Below are positions 1 through 9,465 of a DNA stretch of 53,008 nt, one piece after another (positions within the stretch are counted from its first letter, which is position 1; every line of letters begins with the position of its first letter). The stretch is from positions 1 through 53,008 of the forward strand of contig CAZNJB010000024.1 in the NCBI GenBank assembly GCA_964573255.1, read 5' to 3'. This DNA comes from CAYNUJ01 sp964573255 (GTDB lineage Bacteria > Bacteroidota > Ignavibacteria > Ignavibacteriales > Melioribacteraceae). The notes below the pieces were generated by a model. The model did not search any database and was not told the origin of the DNA. It saw only the letters and a program-made list of their open reading frames with translations. Position numbers and translations under genes: made by a program.

Positions 1-2
1 GA

Positions 3-1265
3 ATGAAAATGAATGCCTTCATTATTACAATAGGCGATGAAATATTAATCGGTCAGACTTTAAATACTAACGCAGCTTACATCGGTAGTAAACTAACGGA
101 AATACAAGTTCCCGTGATCAAAACATCTGTTGTAGGCGATGTTGAACAAGCGGTTCTTGATGAATTTGAATACGCATTTAATATTGCAGATATTGTCATT
201 GTTACAGGTGGATTAGGACCTACGCATGACGACATCACAAGAAGATGCATCGTCAAATTTTTTGATACTCAACTCGTTATTAACGAAGATGTTCTGGCTG
301 ATGTTAAAGCAATTTTCGAAAAAAGAAAAAAAGAAGTTACAAAGGTAAATGAAGATCAAGCATATGTGCCCGAAGTAGCGGAAGTAATCAGAAATTACAA
401 GGGAACCGCGCCCGGAGTGTGGATAGAAAAGAATAATAAGATATTTGTTTCGATGCCGGGTGTACCTTATGAAATGAAAGCAATGATGGATGATTTTGTA
501 ATTCCTCGCTTAAAAGAGAGAACGAAAGATTCCGATAGAATTATTGTAATGAAAAATCTCCTTACTACTGGAATACCGGAATCTACTCTTTACGAAAAAC
601 TTGATAACTTAAGTGAGATATTGAACGGTTCCAAATTAGCTTTTTTACCTAGCCAGTACGGCGTAAAAATGCGAATTACTGTTGAAGCAGATGATGAAAA
701 TTCGGCCAACGATAAATTAATTGAGATTGAACAACTTATACGTGCAAAAGTTGGCAGATATATCTACGGAAAGGATGACGAAACTCTTGAAGAGATTGTC
801 GCGAGATTGCTTACCGACCGCGGATTGAGTTTGGCTACGGCTGAGTCGTGTACAGGCGGATTGATAAGTAACAGGCTGACTAATGTTAGCGGCAGTAGCG
901 TTTATTTTGAAAGGGGATTGGTTACATACAGTAACGGAGCTAAAGTAGAATTATTAAAAGTTGACGAAGACCTCATCCAAAATTTTGGTGCGGTATCTTT
1001 GCAAGTCTGCCGCCAAATGGCAGAAGGAGTCCGGGCTGTATCCGGTACTGATATCGGTCTTGCTGTAACAGGCATTATGGGACCTACCGGAGCTTCGGAA
1101 AATAAACCTGTTGGATTGGTTTTCATTGGCGTCTGCGACGGAAATATTTGTACTGCAAAAGAATTCCGGTTCGGGAATGACCGTATTCTCAATAAAGAAA
1201 GAGCATCTCAAGCAGCGTTGGATATGTTGAGACGTCATTTATTGGGAATTCCCTATGATGAATAG
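3..1265 (+). CDS. cinA: CinA family protein (competence/damage-inducible, NMN amidohydrolase type)
   Basis: Two-domain CinA of about normal length (420 aa). Residues 1-170 form the molybdopterin-binding-like (MoCF/COG1058) domain, with GDEILIGQTLNTN near the start and VTGGLGPTHDD around residue 70. The C-terminal third is the CinA amidohydrolase domain, with TAESCTGGLISNRL followed by a GLVTYSNGAK stretch. Such proteins deamidate nicotinamide mononucleotide and/or hydrolyse ADP-ribose in pyridine nucleotide salvage. The gene is the first of a tight run with thpR, recA and recX, a common bacterial neighbourhood. The first ATG sits 3 bp from the window edge; a second in-frame ATG two codons later could be the true start. 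The family call is firm; which activity dominates is not visible. Confidence 0.93.
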   Translation: MKMNAFIITIGDEILIGQTLNTNAAYIGSKLTEIQVPVIKTSVVGDVEQAVLDEFEYAFNIADIVIVTGGLGPTHDDITRRCIVKFFDTQLVINEDVLADVKAIFEKRKKEVTKVNEDQAYVPEVAEVIRNYKGTAPGVWIEKNNKIFVSMPGVPYEMKAMMDDFVIPRLKERTKDSDRIIVMKNLLTTGIPESTLYEKLDNLSEILNGSKLAFLPSQYGVKMRITVEADDENSANDKLIEIEQLIRAKVGRYIYGKDDETLEEIVARLLTDRGLSLATAESCTGGLISNRLTNVSGSSVYFERGLVTYSNGAKVELLKVDEDLIQNFGAVSLQVCRQMAEGVRAVSGTDIGLAVTGIMGPTGASENKPVGLVFIGVCDGNICTAKEFRFGNDRILNKERASQAALDMLRRHLLGIPYDE

Positions 1266-1806
1266 ACTTTTTATCGCAGCCGAAATTCCGGATAAAATAC
1301 TTGAACAGATTATCAGGATTAGAAATGAAATTTATCCTGATGCTGATGTTCGTTGGGAAAAGAAAGAAAAACTTCACTTAACACTTAAATTTTTGGGTGA
1401 TGTGAATGTTGATTTAATTCCTGACTTGAAGAGTTCTTTGGAAGATATTTTGAATTCTTTTAATAAAATTGAGTTGAAATTCTCTCATTTCGGAATGTTT
1501 TATTTTAAGAGGAAACCGCGGATTTTATGGCTGGGATTAAATTATCCTCCAGAATTATTCGATATTTATTCACGTATAAATTCGGAATTTATTAAGTTTG
1601 GGTTTGAAAAGGAAAAGAGAAAATTCAATCCGCATCTTACAATACTTCGCATTCGTGGAAACGAGAATATTGGTTCGCTGAAAAAATTTTTAGATGTGAA
1701 AATTGATCTGCCGGAATTTGATTTGACGTCAATTATCTTATTCAAAAGTACGTTGATGCCCGGCGGTTCTATATATGAGAAATTAGAAAGTTTTGAATTG
1801 AAATAA
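1255..1806 (+). CDS. thpR: RNA 2',3'-cyclic phosphodiesterase (2'-5' RNA ligase family)
   Basis: A 183-aa member of the 2H phosphoesterase superfamily. The two diagnostic histidine motifs are present: HLTL at residues 41-44 and HLTI at 127-130, both needed for catalysis on 2',3'-cyclic phosphate RNA ends. The start ATGATG lies inside the 3' end of cinA, an 11 bp overlap that implies translational coupling. recA begins 11 bp after the stop. Physiological substrates of bacterial ThpR are poorly known; tRNA-like fragments are the usual suggestion. Confidence 0.9.
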   Translation: MMNRLFIAAEIPDKILEQIIRIRNEIYPDADVRWEKKEKLHLTLKFLGDVNVDLIPDLKSSLEDILNSFNKIELKFSHFGMFYFKRKPRILWLGLNYPPELFDIYSRINSEFIKFGFEKEKRKFNPHLTILRIRGNENIGSLKKFLDVKIDLPEFDLTSIILFKSTLMPGGSIYEKLESFELK

Positions 1807-1817
1807 GGAGTTAAATA

Positions 1818-2855
1818 ATGGCAAAAGAAGTAGACAAAAGAATAAAAATATTGGAAGATACTATTTACAGTATCGAAAAGACTTATGGCAAAGGTGCCAT
1901 AATGAAATTAGGCGACGGAGTGATTAATAAAGTAGAAGCAATTTCTACCGGTTCGGTTTCGCTTGATAACGCACTCGGAATTGGTGGTGTGCCGAGAGGA
2001 AGAATTGTTGAAATATACGGTCCCGAATCTTCCGGTAAAACTACGGTTTGTCTTCATATTATTGCTGAAGCACAAAAATTAGGCGGAATGGCTGCATTTA
2101 TAGATGCTGAACACGCTCTTGATATCAATTATGCTCAGCGTCTTGGCGTTGATGTTAAAAATTTACTCCTCTCTCAACCCGATTATGGTGAACAAGCTCT
2201 CGAAATTGTAGATACTCTTATTCGAAGCAATGCATTGGATGTAATTGTTATTGATTCTGTTGCTGCATTGGTTCCGCGTTCTGAAATTGAAGGCGATATG
2301 GGAGATGCGCAAATGGGTGTGCAAGCTCGCTTAATGTCGCAAGCGCTCAGAAAAATTACCGGCGCAGTTAACCGTTCGAAAACCTGCGTTATTTTCACCA
2401 ACCAGTTGAGAAGTAAAATTGGCGTTATGTTCGGAAACCCGGAAACTACAACCGGTGGTAATGCGCTTAAGTTTTACGCTTCGGTTCGATTAGATATCAG
2501 AAGAATTGCCGCGATTAAGGATAAAGAAGAAGTTGTCGGTAATCGCACTAAAGTAAAAGTTGTTAAGAACAAAATTGCGCCTCCTTTCAAACAAGTTGAA
2601 TTCGATATTATGTACAATGAAGGTATTAGCAAAGCCGGCGATTTGATTGACCTTGGTGTGGATACCGGAATTCTGAAGAAAAGCGGCGCTTGGTTTACAT
2701 TCGGTGAAGAACGCTTCCAAGGCAGGGAATCTTTCCGCCAGACATTGAAAGAGAACCCCGATTTAATGCAATCTTTGGAATTGCAAGTTAAAAAAGCACT
2801 CGGGTTAATTGAAGATGATACTGCCGATTCAGCAAAAGAAGAAAAGGATAAATAA
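1818..2855 (+). CDS. recA: Recombinase RecA
   Basis: Full-length RecA (345 aa), the ATP-dependent strand-exchange protein that also triggers LexA cleavage. Walker A is GPESSGKT at residues 68-75, the KTYGKGAIMKLG start of the core is at 21-32, and the loop segments around FTNQLRSKIGVMFGNPETTTGG are intact. The C-terminus is acidic, as is usual. The start is supported by AAGGAG seven bases upstream. recX follows after 9 bp, so the partner and its modulator are co-transcribed. No LexA/SOS box was recognised upstream, and the gene probably relies on a promoter before cinA. Confidence 0.98.
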   Translation: MAKEVDKRIKILEDTIYSIEKTYGKGAIMKLGDGVINKVEAISTGSVSLDNALGIGGVPRGRIVEIYGPESSGKTTVCLHIIAEAQKLGGMAAFIDAEHALDINYAQRLGVDVKNLLLSQPDYGEQALEIVDTLIRSNALDVIVIDSVAALVPRSEIEGDMGDAQMGVQARLMSQALRKITGAVNRSKTCVIFTNQLRSKIGVMFGNPETTTGGNALKFYASVRLDIRRIAAIKDKEEVVGNRTKVKVVKNKIAPPFKQVEFDIMYNEGISKAGDLIDLGVDTGILKKSGAWFTFGEERFQGRESFRQTLKENPDLMQSLELQVKKALGLIEDDTADSAKEEKDK

Positions 2856-2864
2856 TAGCCGAAG

Positions 2865-3500
2865 ATGAAAATAGTTCGACTCGTTAAGCGGGGGAATAAT
2901 GTATTCGTCTATTTTGACGAAGGTGACCGCATAAAAATCAGTTACGAAATTGCCGTTAAGAGAGGACTGAGAAAAGATGACGAGTTGAACGAAGAAATTA
3001 TTAAGTCCATACTTCAAGAGGACGAAAAATTCAGAATTAAAACTAGCGCCTTTCGGCTTCTTGCCCGAAGGGCGCATTCGGTTTTTGAACTCCGCAGAAA
3101 ACTGCTCGCCAAATGCGATGATAAGAATATCGTAAATTCTATTGTGAATGAACTGATTGACAGGGAATATTTGAACGATGAAAAATTCGCATTCGATTTT
3201 ACCGAAGAACGTTTGGGCAAAAAAAAGAGCGGATTAAATAAAATAAAAGCGGAACTGGCTGCGAGAGGTGTTAAGAGGGAATTCATTGAACGTGCAGTGC
3301 AAAAATTTTACGATCGCGAACAATTGGTAGAAATTGCACGACAGTTGGCAGCTAAAAAAGTAACTGCGCTGAAAAGAAAAGAGAAAGACGGTAAAAAGCT
3401 AAAATTAAAACTTATGAATTTTCTGTTGGGCAGAGGATTTGATTACGAAGTTGCGCGCAGCGTTGCCGATGAAATATTTAGCGAAGAAACAGAATTTTGA
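2865..3500 (+). CDS. recX: Regulatory protein RecX
   Basis: A 211-aa RecX homologue, longer than the E. coli protein but normal for this part of the tree. Three-helix repeats are visible: a region with RLLARRAHSVFELRRKLL around residues 64-82, then the typical YLNDEKFAFDFTEERL segment at about 107-122 and KSGLNKIKAELAARGV shortly after. RecX binds inside the RecA filament groove and limits its extension. It lies 9 bp after recA and ends the cluster; a 385 bp non-coding stretch follows. Confidence 0.9.
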   Translation: MKIVRLVKRGNNVFVYFDEGDRIKISYEIAVKRGLRKDDELNEEIIKSILQEDEKFRIKTSAFRLLARRAHSVFELRRKLLAKCDDKNIVNSIVNELIDREYLNDEKFAFDFTEERLGKKKSGLNKIKAELAARGVKREFIERAVQKFYDREQLVEIARQLAAKKVTALKRKEKDGKKLKLKLMNFLLGRGFDYEVARSVADEIFSEETEF

Positions 3501-3885
3501 TTACATAGCAAACTTAATAGACCTCAAAATTTTCTTACTTCTACTTAAAATAAATCTTGAAAATAGTTTTGAGTGAAGAAATAAGTATTCCAATTTTCTC
3601 AAAGAAACCTTTTTGTGAGTAACTTAATTTACTTTAATATGACGACAGTTTAGTCACTAAGATTGGTAAAAATTCAGCAGTGCATATTTTCTCAAATTGA
3701 GTAAACTATCTTAGTAGCAATCAATTGAAAACTTTTAAAAAATTACCATTTATCGTTTTTTTTCAGTATTATCAATGTATAATACGAGAATCTTTAGCCT
3801 ATTTTAAGGTTTATAATCTTCTTATAATTGGTTAAGTAATCACTGTTTATTACATTTCCATCTAAAATTTTTTGAAGGTTGCAAT
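3501..3885. other. Intergenic region recX to gcdH, no gene seen
   Basis: This is an AT-rich stretch with many stops in all frames and no RNA gene I could recognise. No strong GC-rich hairpin with a T-run was found after recX. A TATAAT hexamer at 3778-3783 is a possible -10 element for the downstream dehydrogenase, but no convincing -35 sequence lies 16-18 bp before it. Confidence 0.5.
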
Positions 3886-5055
3886 TTGAGTAAATTCAAA
3901 GGAGTTGACTACTATTTAATCGAAGATCTCCTCACGGAAGACGAGAAACTTGTGCGTGATTCCGTAAGAGAGTTTGTGGATGATAAGGTTATTCCGATAA
4001 TTGAGGAACACTACCAAAACGCTACTTTTCCCAGAGAACTCATTCCGCAAATGGCGGAGCTCGGTTTATTAGGTATAACTCTGCCGGAAGAATACGGATG
4101 CGCTGGAATGAACAGCGTTGCATACGGTTTGGTAATGCGTGAGTTGGAAAGGGGAGACAGTGGAATCAGAAGTTTTGCTTCGGTTCAAAGCTCTTTGGTA
4201 ATGTATCCGATTTATACATTCGGGAATGAAGAACAGAGAAAAAAATGGTTGCCCAAATTGGCGTCCGGGGAAGCTATCGGATGCTTCGGCTTAACTGAAC
4301 CAGATTACGGATCCAATCCGGGCGGAATGGTTACTACCGCCAAGGAAGTTGACGGCGGATTTATTCTCAACGGTGCGAAAATGTGGATTACCAATGGTTC
4401 AATAGCCGATGTTGCGGTTGTTTGGGCTAAATTGGATGGCAAAGTTCATGGCTTTTTGGTGGAGAAGGGTTTTAAAGGTTTCTCTGCGCCGGAAATGAAA
4501 GGAAAACATTCCTTGAGAGCTTCCGTTACTAGTGAACTTATTTTTCAAGATGTCTTTGTTCCGAAAGAAAATTTATTGGAAAAGAGTTCCGGATTAAAAT
4601 CTGCTTTGATGTGCTTAAATCAAGCTCGATACGGCATTGCGTGGGGAGTAGTCGGTTCTATGATGCAATGTTACGAAACAGCCCTCGATTACGCCAAATC
4701 CCGCGTTCAATTCAGCAAACCGATTGCTGCATATCAATTGACGCAGGAAAAATTGGTTTATATGCTGACTGAAATTACAAAATCACAGTTGATCGTTTAC
4801 CAATTGGCAAAATTAAAGGATGCGGGGAAACTAAAGCATACGCAGGTTTCTCTGGCAAAACGTAATAATTGCGAGAAAGCGCTCGAAATTGCTCGAATTG
4901 CACGTGAAATTCTAGGTGCAAATGGAATTTTAAATGAATATCCTATAATGCGGCATTCGGCTAATTTGGAATCGGTAAAAACATACGAAGGCACGCACGA
5001 AATGCATACATTAATTGTCGGTGAAGATATTACCGGCTTCCCGGCATTTGATTAG
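3886..5055 (+). CDS. gcdH: Acyl-CoA dehydrogenase, glutaryl-CoA dehydrogenase type
   Basis: This is a flavin acyl-CoA dehydrogenase of normal length (389 aa). Glutaryl-CoA dehydrogenase features are visible: R95 followed by SVQSSLVM-type sequence (here ASVQSSLVMYPIYTFG, about 98-113), CFGLTEPDYGSNPGG for FAD/substrate binding at 133-147, and catalytic Glu368 in YEGTHEMHTLIVG. GCDH oxidises and decarboxylates glutaryl-CoA to crotonyl-CoA in lysine/tryptophan breakdown. The start codon is TTG, preceded by GAAGG at 3874-3878. guaB follows after 9 bp although it is functionally unrelated. A related short-chain enzyme cannot be excluded, but the arginine and the VQSSLVM motif favour GCDH. Confidence 0.85.
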   Translation: MSKFKGVDYYLIEDLLTEDEKLVRDSVREFVDDKVIPIIEEHYQNATFPRELIPQMAELGLLGITLPEEYGCAGMNSVAYGLVMRELERGDSGIRSFASVQSSLVMYPIYTFGNEEQRKKWLPKLASGEAIGCFGLTEPDYGSNPGGMVTTAKEVDGGFILNGAKMWITNGSIADVAVVWAKLDGKVHGFLVEKGFKGFSAPEMKGKHSLRASVTSELIFQDVFVPKENLLEKSSGLKSALMCLNQARYGIAWGVVGSMMQCYETALDYAKSRVQFSKPIAAYQLTQEKLVYMLTEITKSQLIVYQLAKLKDAGKLKHTQVSLAKRNNCEKALEIARIAREILGANGILNEYPIMRHSANLESVKTYEGTHEMHTLIVGEDITGFPAFD

Positions 5056-5064
5056 AGGAGAAAA

Positions 5065-6540
5065 ATGGAAGGTAAAATTTTATACGAAGGATTAACTTTT
5101 GACGATATATTACTTGTACCGGCAAAATCGAGTGTTTTGCCAAGGGAAACGGATTTAAGAACCAAATTAACTACAGATATTTATTTGAATATTCCGTTCC
5201 TTTCCGCTGCTATGGATACGGTAACGGAAGCTAGGATGGCAATTGCAATGGCTGCACAAGGCGGAATAGGAATAATTCATAAGAATATGAGCATTGAGCA
5301 GCAAGCCGATGAAATAGATAAAGTTAAGCGCTCTGAAAGCGGAATGATTGTGGATCCGATTACTCTTGACGAGACAGCCACAATTAAAGACGCGCTCGAT
5401 CTTATGGGAAAATACAGAATATCCGGTATCCCGATTATAGATAATAACAGAAAATTAATCGGTATATTAACTAACCGCGATTTAAGGTTCGAGCCTAACG
5501 TGAATTTACCCGTTAAAGATGTAATGACAACCGAAAATTTACGTACGGCTCCCGTGGGAACGACATTGGACCAAGCTGAATCTCTATTGCAGAAGTATCG
5601 TGTAGAAAAATTACCGGTTGTTGACGAAAACGGTATTTTGAAAGGATTGATTACTTTCAAAGATATTTCGAAGAAGAAGAAATATCCGAACGCATGCAAA
5701 GACGAATTGGGACGTTTACGCGTTGGAGCTGCGGTAAGCGTTACATACAACACTATGGAGCGTGTAGAAGCCCTTGTGGCAGCCGGTGCAGATGTAATAG
5801 TGGTGGATACTGCACATGGTCATTCTGAAGGCGTGATTAAGACAGTTAAATTAATTAGAGAGAAGTTTAAAGATATTCAATTGATTGCCGGAAATACAAT
5901 AAGTAAAGAGGCTGCACTGGATTTAGTTGATGCCGGCGTTAATGCTGTTAAAGTAGGAATTGGTGCAGGAAGTATTTGCACAACTCGAGTTGTAGCCGGT
6001 GTAGGTGTGCCTCAAATTACCGCTGTATATAACACATATTTAGCTCTCAAAGACAAAGGTATTCCCGTAATATCCGACGGGGGAATCAAACAAACAGGAG
6101 ATGTAGCAAAGGCAATTGCTGCGGGAGCGGATTCGGTAATGATTGGCGGAATGTTTGCCGGCGTTGAAGAAACTCCCGGTGAAAAGGTTCTTTACGAAGG
6201 AAGAAGTTTTAAAGTTTACAGAGGAATGGGCTCTATCGGCGCTATGAAAGAGGGAAGTAAAGACAGATACTTCCAAGATATGGAAGACGATATTAAAAAA
6301 CTCGTTCCCGAAGGTGTGGAAGGGCGTGTTCCATATAGAGGTGCTTTAGCCGATACAATATATCAATTTATCGGCGGTTTAAGATCCGCTATGGGATATT
6401 GCGGCGCTCATAATATAGAAGAAATGAAAACAAAAACTAAATTCGTTAAAATAACTAATGCCGGATTGAGAGAATCTCATCCGCATGATATTATTTTAAC
6501 ACAAGAATCGCCGAATTATCAGTCTAAATCAATGAAATAA
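5065..6540 (+). CDS. guaB: Inosine-5'-monophosphate dehydrogenase
   Basis: Full-length IMPDH (491 aa) that converts IMP to XMP with NAD, the committed step of GMP synthesis. The TIM barrel begins with LTFDDILLVPAKSSVLPRE. A pair of CBS domains is inserted at about residues 95-205 (SGIPIIDNN, VEKLPVVDENG). Catalytic Cys305 lies in the loop GAGSICTTR. The flap and the C-terminal YRGMGSIGAM and GGLRSAMGYCGA segments are present. GAGGAG precedes the ATG. purD, another purine gene, lies one gene downstream. Confidence 0.97.
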   Translation: MEGKILYEGLTFDDILLVPAKSSVLPRETDLRTKLTTDIYLNIPFLSAAMDTVTEARMAIAMAAQGGIGIIHKNMSIEQQADEIDKVKRSESGMIVDPITLDETATIKDALDLMGKYRISGIPIIDNNRKLIGILTNRDLRFEPNVNLPVKDVMTTENLRTAPVGTTLDQAESLLQKYRVEKLPVVDENGILKGLITFKDISKKKKYPNACKDELGRLRVGAAVSVTYNTMERVEALVAAGADVIVVDTAHGHSEGVIKTVKLIREKFKDIQLIAGNTISKEAALDLVDAGVNAVKVGIGAGSICTTRVVAGVGVPQITAVYNTYLALKDKGIPVISDGGIKQTGDVAKAIAAGADSVMIGGMFAGVEETPGEKVLYEGRSFKVYRGMGSIGAMKEGSKDRYFQDMEDDIKKLVPEGVEGRVPYRGALADTIYQFIGGLRSAMGYCGAHNIEEMKTKTKFVKITNAGLRESHPHDIILTQESPNYQSKSMK

Positions 6541-6557
6541 TAAAAAGATAGTTGATT

Positions 6558-7832
6558 ATGTTTAAAGTTTTGGTAATTTCTTATTATTACCCGCCTATGG
6601 GAATGAGCGGAGTACAACGTACTCTAAAATTCACTAAATATATGAAGGATTTTGGGTGGGAGCCTACGGTAATTACTACCGGAAAAGCAGGCTACTTTGC
6701 TCACGACGAATCCCTGCTTAAAGAGGTGGAAGAAAATAATATTCGAACTATCCGGGTTGATGGTTGGTCGCCTAACAATGCATTAGCCCGCAAGGGAACG
6801 ATAAAGATACCAAGTGAATTTATCCGTAAAACATTCGATAGAGTTAGCAAAACCATATTTATACCGGATAATAAAAGAGCTTGGGCAAAAAGCGCCTATA
6901 AAAGGGCTCAAGAATTATTGCGTAGTGAAAAATTTCACGCGATTTTTGTATCTGTACCACCATTCTCTACGGAAATAATTGCAGCCCAGTTAAAAAGAGA
7001 GTTTAATCTTCCGTTGTTCGTTGATTACCGTGATTTATGGTTCGCTAATCAATATGCCTTTTATCCTACGCCTTATCATAAATTCAGGCATAATAAATTA
7101 GAGGAGACCTCAATTAGGGAAAGCGACAGGGTAATAGCTGTAAACCGAATGGTTAAGGAAAAATTACTGTTGCAATATCCATTCCTGAATCACGACGATG
7201 TAAAAATAATTACTCATGGATTCGATTCCGCCGATTTTGAAAATATTGAGGAAGAGGAAAGAGATAAAACCAAATTAAGGATCACATATTCGGGTATTTT
7301 TTACGAAAATATAACGCCAAAATATCTATTGAAAGCTTTCCGCAACTTGCTAAAGACGAATCCGAATTTAGCGTCTAAAATTGAATTGCATTTTGTCGGG
7401 CATTTTAGAAAGGAAAACCTGAAGATTGTTAAAAAGTTAAATCTGGAAGAATACGTATTCGTACACGGATATTTAGAGCATAAAGAAGTAATCCGGAAAT
7501 TAATATCATCCGATGTGCTTTGGTTTACTCTCAGAAAAGAAAATATGGAAAATGTTGCTCCAGGTAAATTGTATGAATACATCGGAGCAAGAAAACCTAT
7601 ATTCGGTTCAGTATCAGAAGGGATTGCGCGCACAGTTTTGAAAGAATATAAAGCATCTTTCATAAGTGAAGTTGACGATGTAGAACAAATTCAGCGGACT
7701 TTAATAGAAATTGTTAAATTGTTTGTAAATAATAAGTTACCTGTACCGGAAGAAGAATTTGTACAAAAGTTTGACAGAAAATATTTAACAGAAAAACTAA
7801 CTACAGATTTTCAATTTTTTTTACGGGGATAG
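6558..7832 (+). CDS. Glycosyltransferase, GT4-like
   Basis: A cytosolic GT-B glycosyltransferase of 424 aa. The N-terminal half opens with VISYYYPPMGMSGVQRTLKF, typical of group-1 enzymes acting on cell-surface glycans. The C-terminal half has RITYSGIFYENITPKYLLKA, HFVGHF and APGKLYEYIGARKPIFG, where the glutamate of the EX7E-type region binds the nucleotide sugar. An upstream TTG at 6552 is in frame, but the ATG at 6558 gives the usual beginning of the family and is preferred. It starts 17 bp after guaB, and purD follows after 1 bp. Donor and acceptor cannot be told from the sequence. Confidence 0.8.
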   Translation: MFKVLVISYYYPPMGMSGVQRTLKFTKYMKDFGWEPTVITTGKAGYFAHDESLLKEVEENNIRTIRVDGWSPNNALARKGTIKIPSEFIRKTFDRVSKTIFIPDNKRAWAKSAYKRAQELLRSEKFHAIFVSVPPFSTEIIAAQLKREFNLPLFVDYRDLWFANQYAFYPTPYHKFRHNKLEETSIRESDRVIAVNRMVKEKLLLQYPFLNHDDVKIITHGFDSADFENIEEEERDKTKLRITYSGIFYENITPKYLLKAFRNLLKTNPNLASKIELHFVGHFRKENLKIVKKLNLEEYVFVHGYLEHKEVIRKLISSDVLWFTLRKENMENVAPGKLYEYIGARKPIFGSVSEGIARTVLKEYKASFISEVDDVEQIQRTLIEIVKLFVNNKLPVPEEEFVQKFDRKYLTEKLTTDFQFFLRG

Positions 7833-7833
7833 T

Positions 7834-9114
7834 ATGAAAGTTTTAGTTGTTGGGAGTGGCGGAAGAGAGCATGCATTAGTCTGGAAAATAAAACAGAGTG
7901 AAAAATTAACAGAATTATATTGTGCTCCAGGAAACCCGGGTACTGCAGAATTGGGAATTAACGTCGAATTGCAAAATGATGATGAAATAGTTCAGTTTTG
8001 TCGTGAGAAGAATATTGATTTGGTAGTTATCGGACCGGAACTTCCTTTGGTGGACGGACTAGCCGATAAATTGGAAGAGGAAAATATTGCGGTATTCGGT
8101 CCTTCAAAATCTGCCGCGAGAATTGAAGGGGATAAATCCTTTTCCAAGGATTTAATGAGAAAATACAATATTCCAACCGCAGAGTATAGAGTATTTGATT
8201 CAGCAGGAAAAGAGGATGCAATAAAATATTTGAAAGAAATGCAGCCTCCCTACGTGATTAAAGTATCCGGATTGGCAGCAGGAAAGGGAGTTATAATTGC
8301 TTCAGATTTAGAAGAAGCGGAAATTGCTTTATCAGAAATTTTCGATGAAAACCGCTTCGGTGAATCGGGAAACAAGATTGTAATCGAAGAGTTTATGACG
8401 GGACAGGAAGCATCTATTTTTGCAATTACGGACGGGGAAGATTACGTATTGCTTCCTGCTTCGCAAGACCACAAGCGAATATATGATGGGGATAAAGGAA
8501 AGAATACCGGTGGAATGGGTGCATATGCTCCCACACCGTTTGTAACAGACGAAATTCTGGAAAAGGTAAAAACGGATATTATTGAACCGACACTTAAAGC
8601 TTTGAAAGAGGAAGCGGGAGGATACAAAGGTTGTCTTTATTGCGGATTGATGCTGACTGAAAACGGTCCGAAGGTAGTAGAATTTAATTGCCGATTCGGT
8701 GATCCTGAAACTCAAGCTGTCCTTCCGATTATTGATGGTGATTTTTTAAGCTTGCTCCACTCTTGTGCACTTGGAAAACTCGATAAAAACGCAGTTTTTT
8801 ATAATAATAAGTCCGCAGTTTGCGTTGTTGCTGCTTCTTCTGGATATCCTGGAAGTTATCAAAAGGGATATGAAATTAGCGGTATAAAAGAAGCTGAAGA
8901 AGCCGGAGCAATTGTTTTTCATGCAGGAACGGATATTAAAGAAGGAAAACTTGTGACTTCAGGCGGCAGAGTTTTAGGCGTTACATCGGTTATTGAGCAA
9001 AATGATTTAATCGCTTGTAAGCAAAAGACTTATGAATCTCTTGCTAAAATTAATTTTGAGGGGATTTATTACAGAAAGGATATCTCTGATAAAGGGATAA
9101 GTCAAAATCATTGA
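7834..9114 (+). CDS. purD: Phosphoribosylamine--glycine ligase
   Basis: Full-length GAR synthetase (426 aa), the second step of de novo purine synthesis. It has the GSGGREHAL opening, PGNPGT around residue 34, and an ATP-grasp core with VIKVSGLAAGKGVIIA and HKRIYDGDKGKNTGGMGAYAP. The metal-binding FNCRFGDPETQAVLP follows, and the C-terminal lid ends in the SLAKINFEGIYYRKDI segment. Its ATG begins one base after the glycosyltransferase stop, so the two are co-translated. It is the last gene of this plus-strand run. Confidence 0.97.
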   Translation: MKVLVVGSGGREHALVWKIKQSEKLTELYCAPGNPGTAELGINVELQNDDEIVQFCREKNIDLVVIGPELPLVDGLADKLEEENIAVFGPSKSAARIEGDKSFSKDLMRKYNIPTAEYRVFDSAGKEDAIKYLKEMQPPYVIKVSGLAAGKGVIIASDLEEAEIALSEIFDENRFGESGNKIVIEEFMTGQEASIFAITDGEDYVLLPASQDHKRIYDGDKGKNTGGMGAYAPTPFVTDEILEKVKTDIIEPTLKALKEEAGGYKGCLYCGLMLTENGPKVVEFNCRFGDPETQAVLPIIDGDFLSLLHSCALGKLDKNAVFYNNKSAVCVVAASSGYPGSYQKGYEISGIKEAEEAGAIVFHAGTDIKEGKLVTSGGRVLGVTSVIEQNDLIACKQKTYESLAKINFEGIYYRKDISDKGISQNH

Positions 9115-9465
9115 TTAAAGCCGGTTTAGTTTGAAAGAACCTGATTTCAATATTATAATGATTTTCATTCAGTTATTTTATTGGAATGAGTAATCGATAG
9201 AATGCTCCCGGATTGATTTAGATAAGATAAAATTTCTGAAAACAATAATATTCCATTTCAAAATACAAAGGGCTGAATCAATAGGGTATTCTCAAAAATA
9301 TATCCAGTTCATTCTTGAAATAAACTATTTACACATGAGGAATATATAATCCAAAAATTCTCATGATTTCTTATAATGGTATCCGTCGCCTGAAGACGAC
9401 GGATTATTCAAAATAAGTTAAAATGTTTTAAAATAATAACTTAATTTATTCTTTTTGAAATTAAA
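9115..9465. other. Convergent intergenic region purD / HIT, with one hairpin
   Basis: This 351 bp AT-rich region separates convergent genes. No ORF or RNA gene is convincing. The only clear structure is the inverted repeat described separately at 9381-9404. Confidence 0.5.
9381..9404. repeat. Perfect 8-bp inverted repeat, possible terminator or REP-like element
   Basis: The arms ATCCGTCG and CGACGGAT flank an 8-nt spacer (CCTGAAGA) between convergent genes. It is distinctly GC-richer than its surroundings. No clear T-run follows on either strand, so intrinsic termination is uncertain; a dispersed REP-like element would look the same. Confidence 0.4.
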
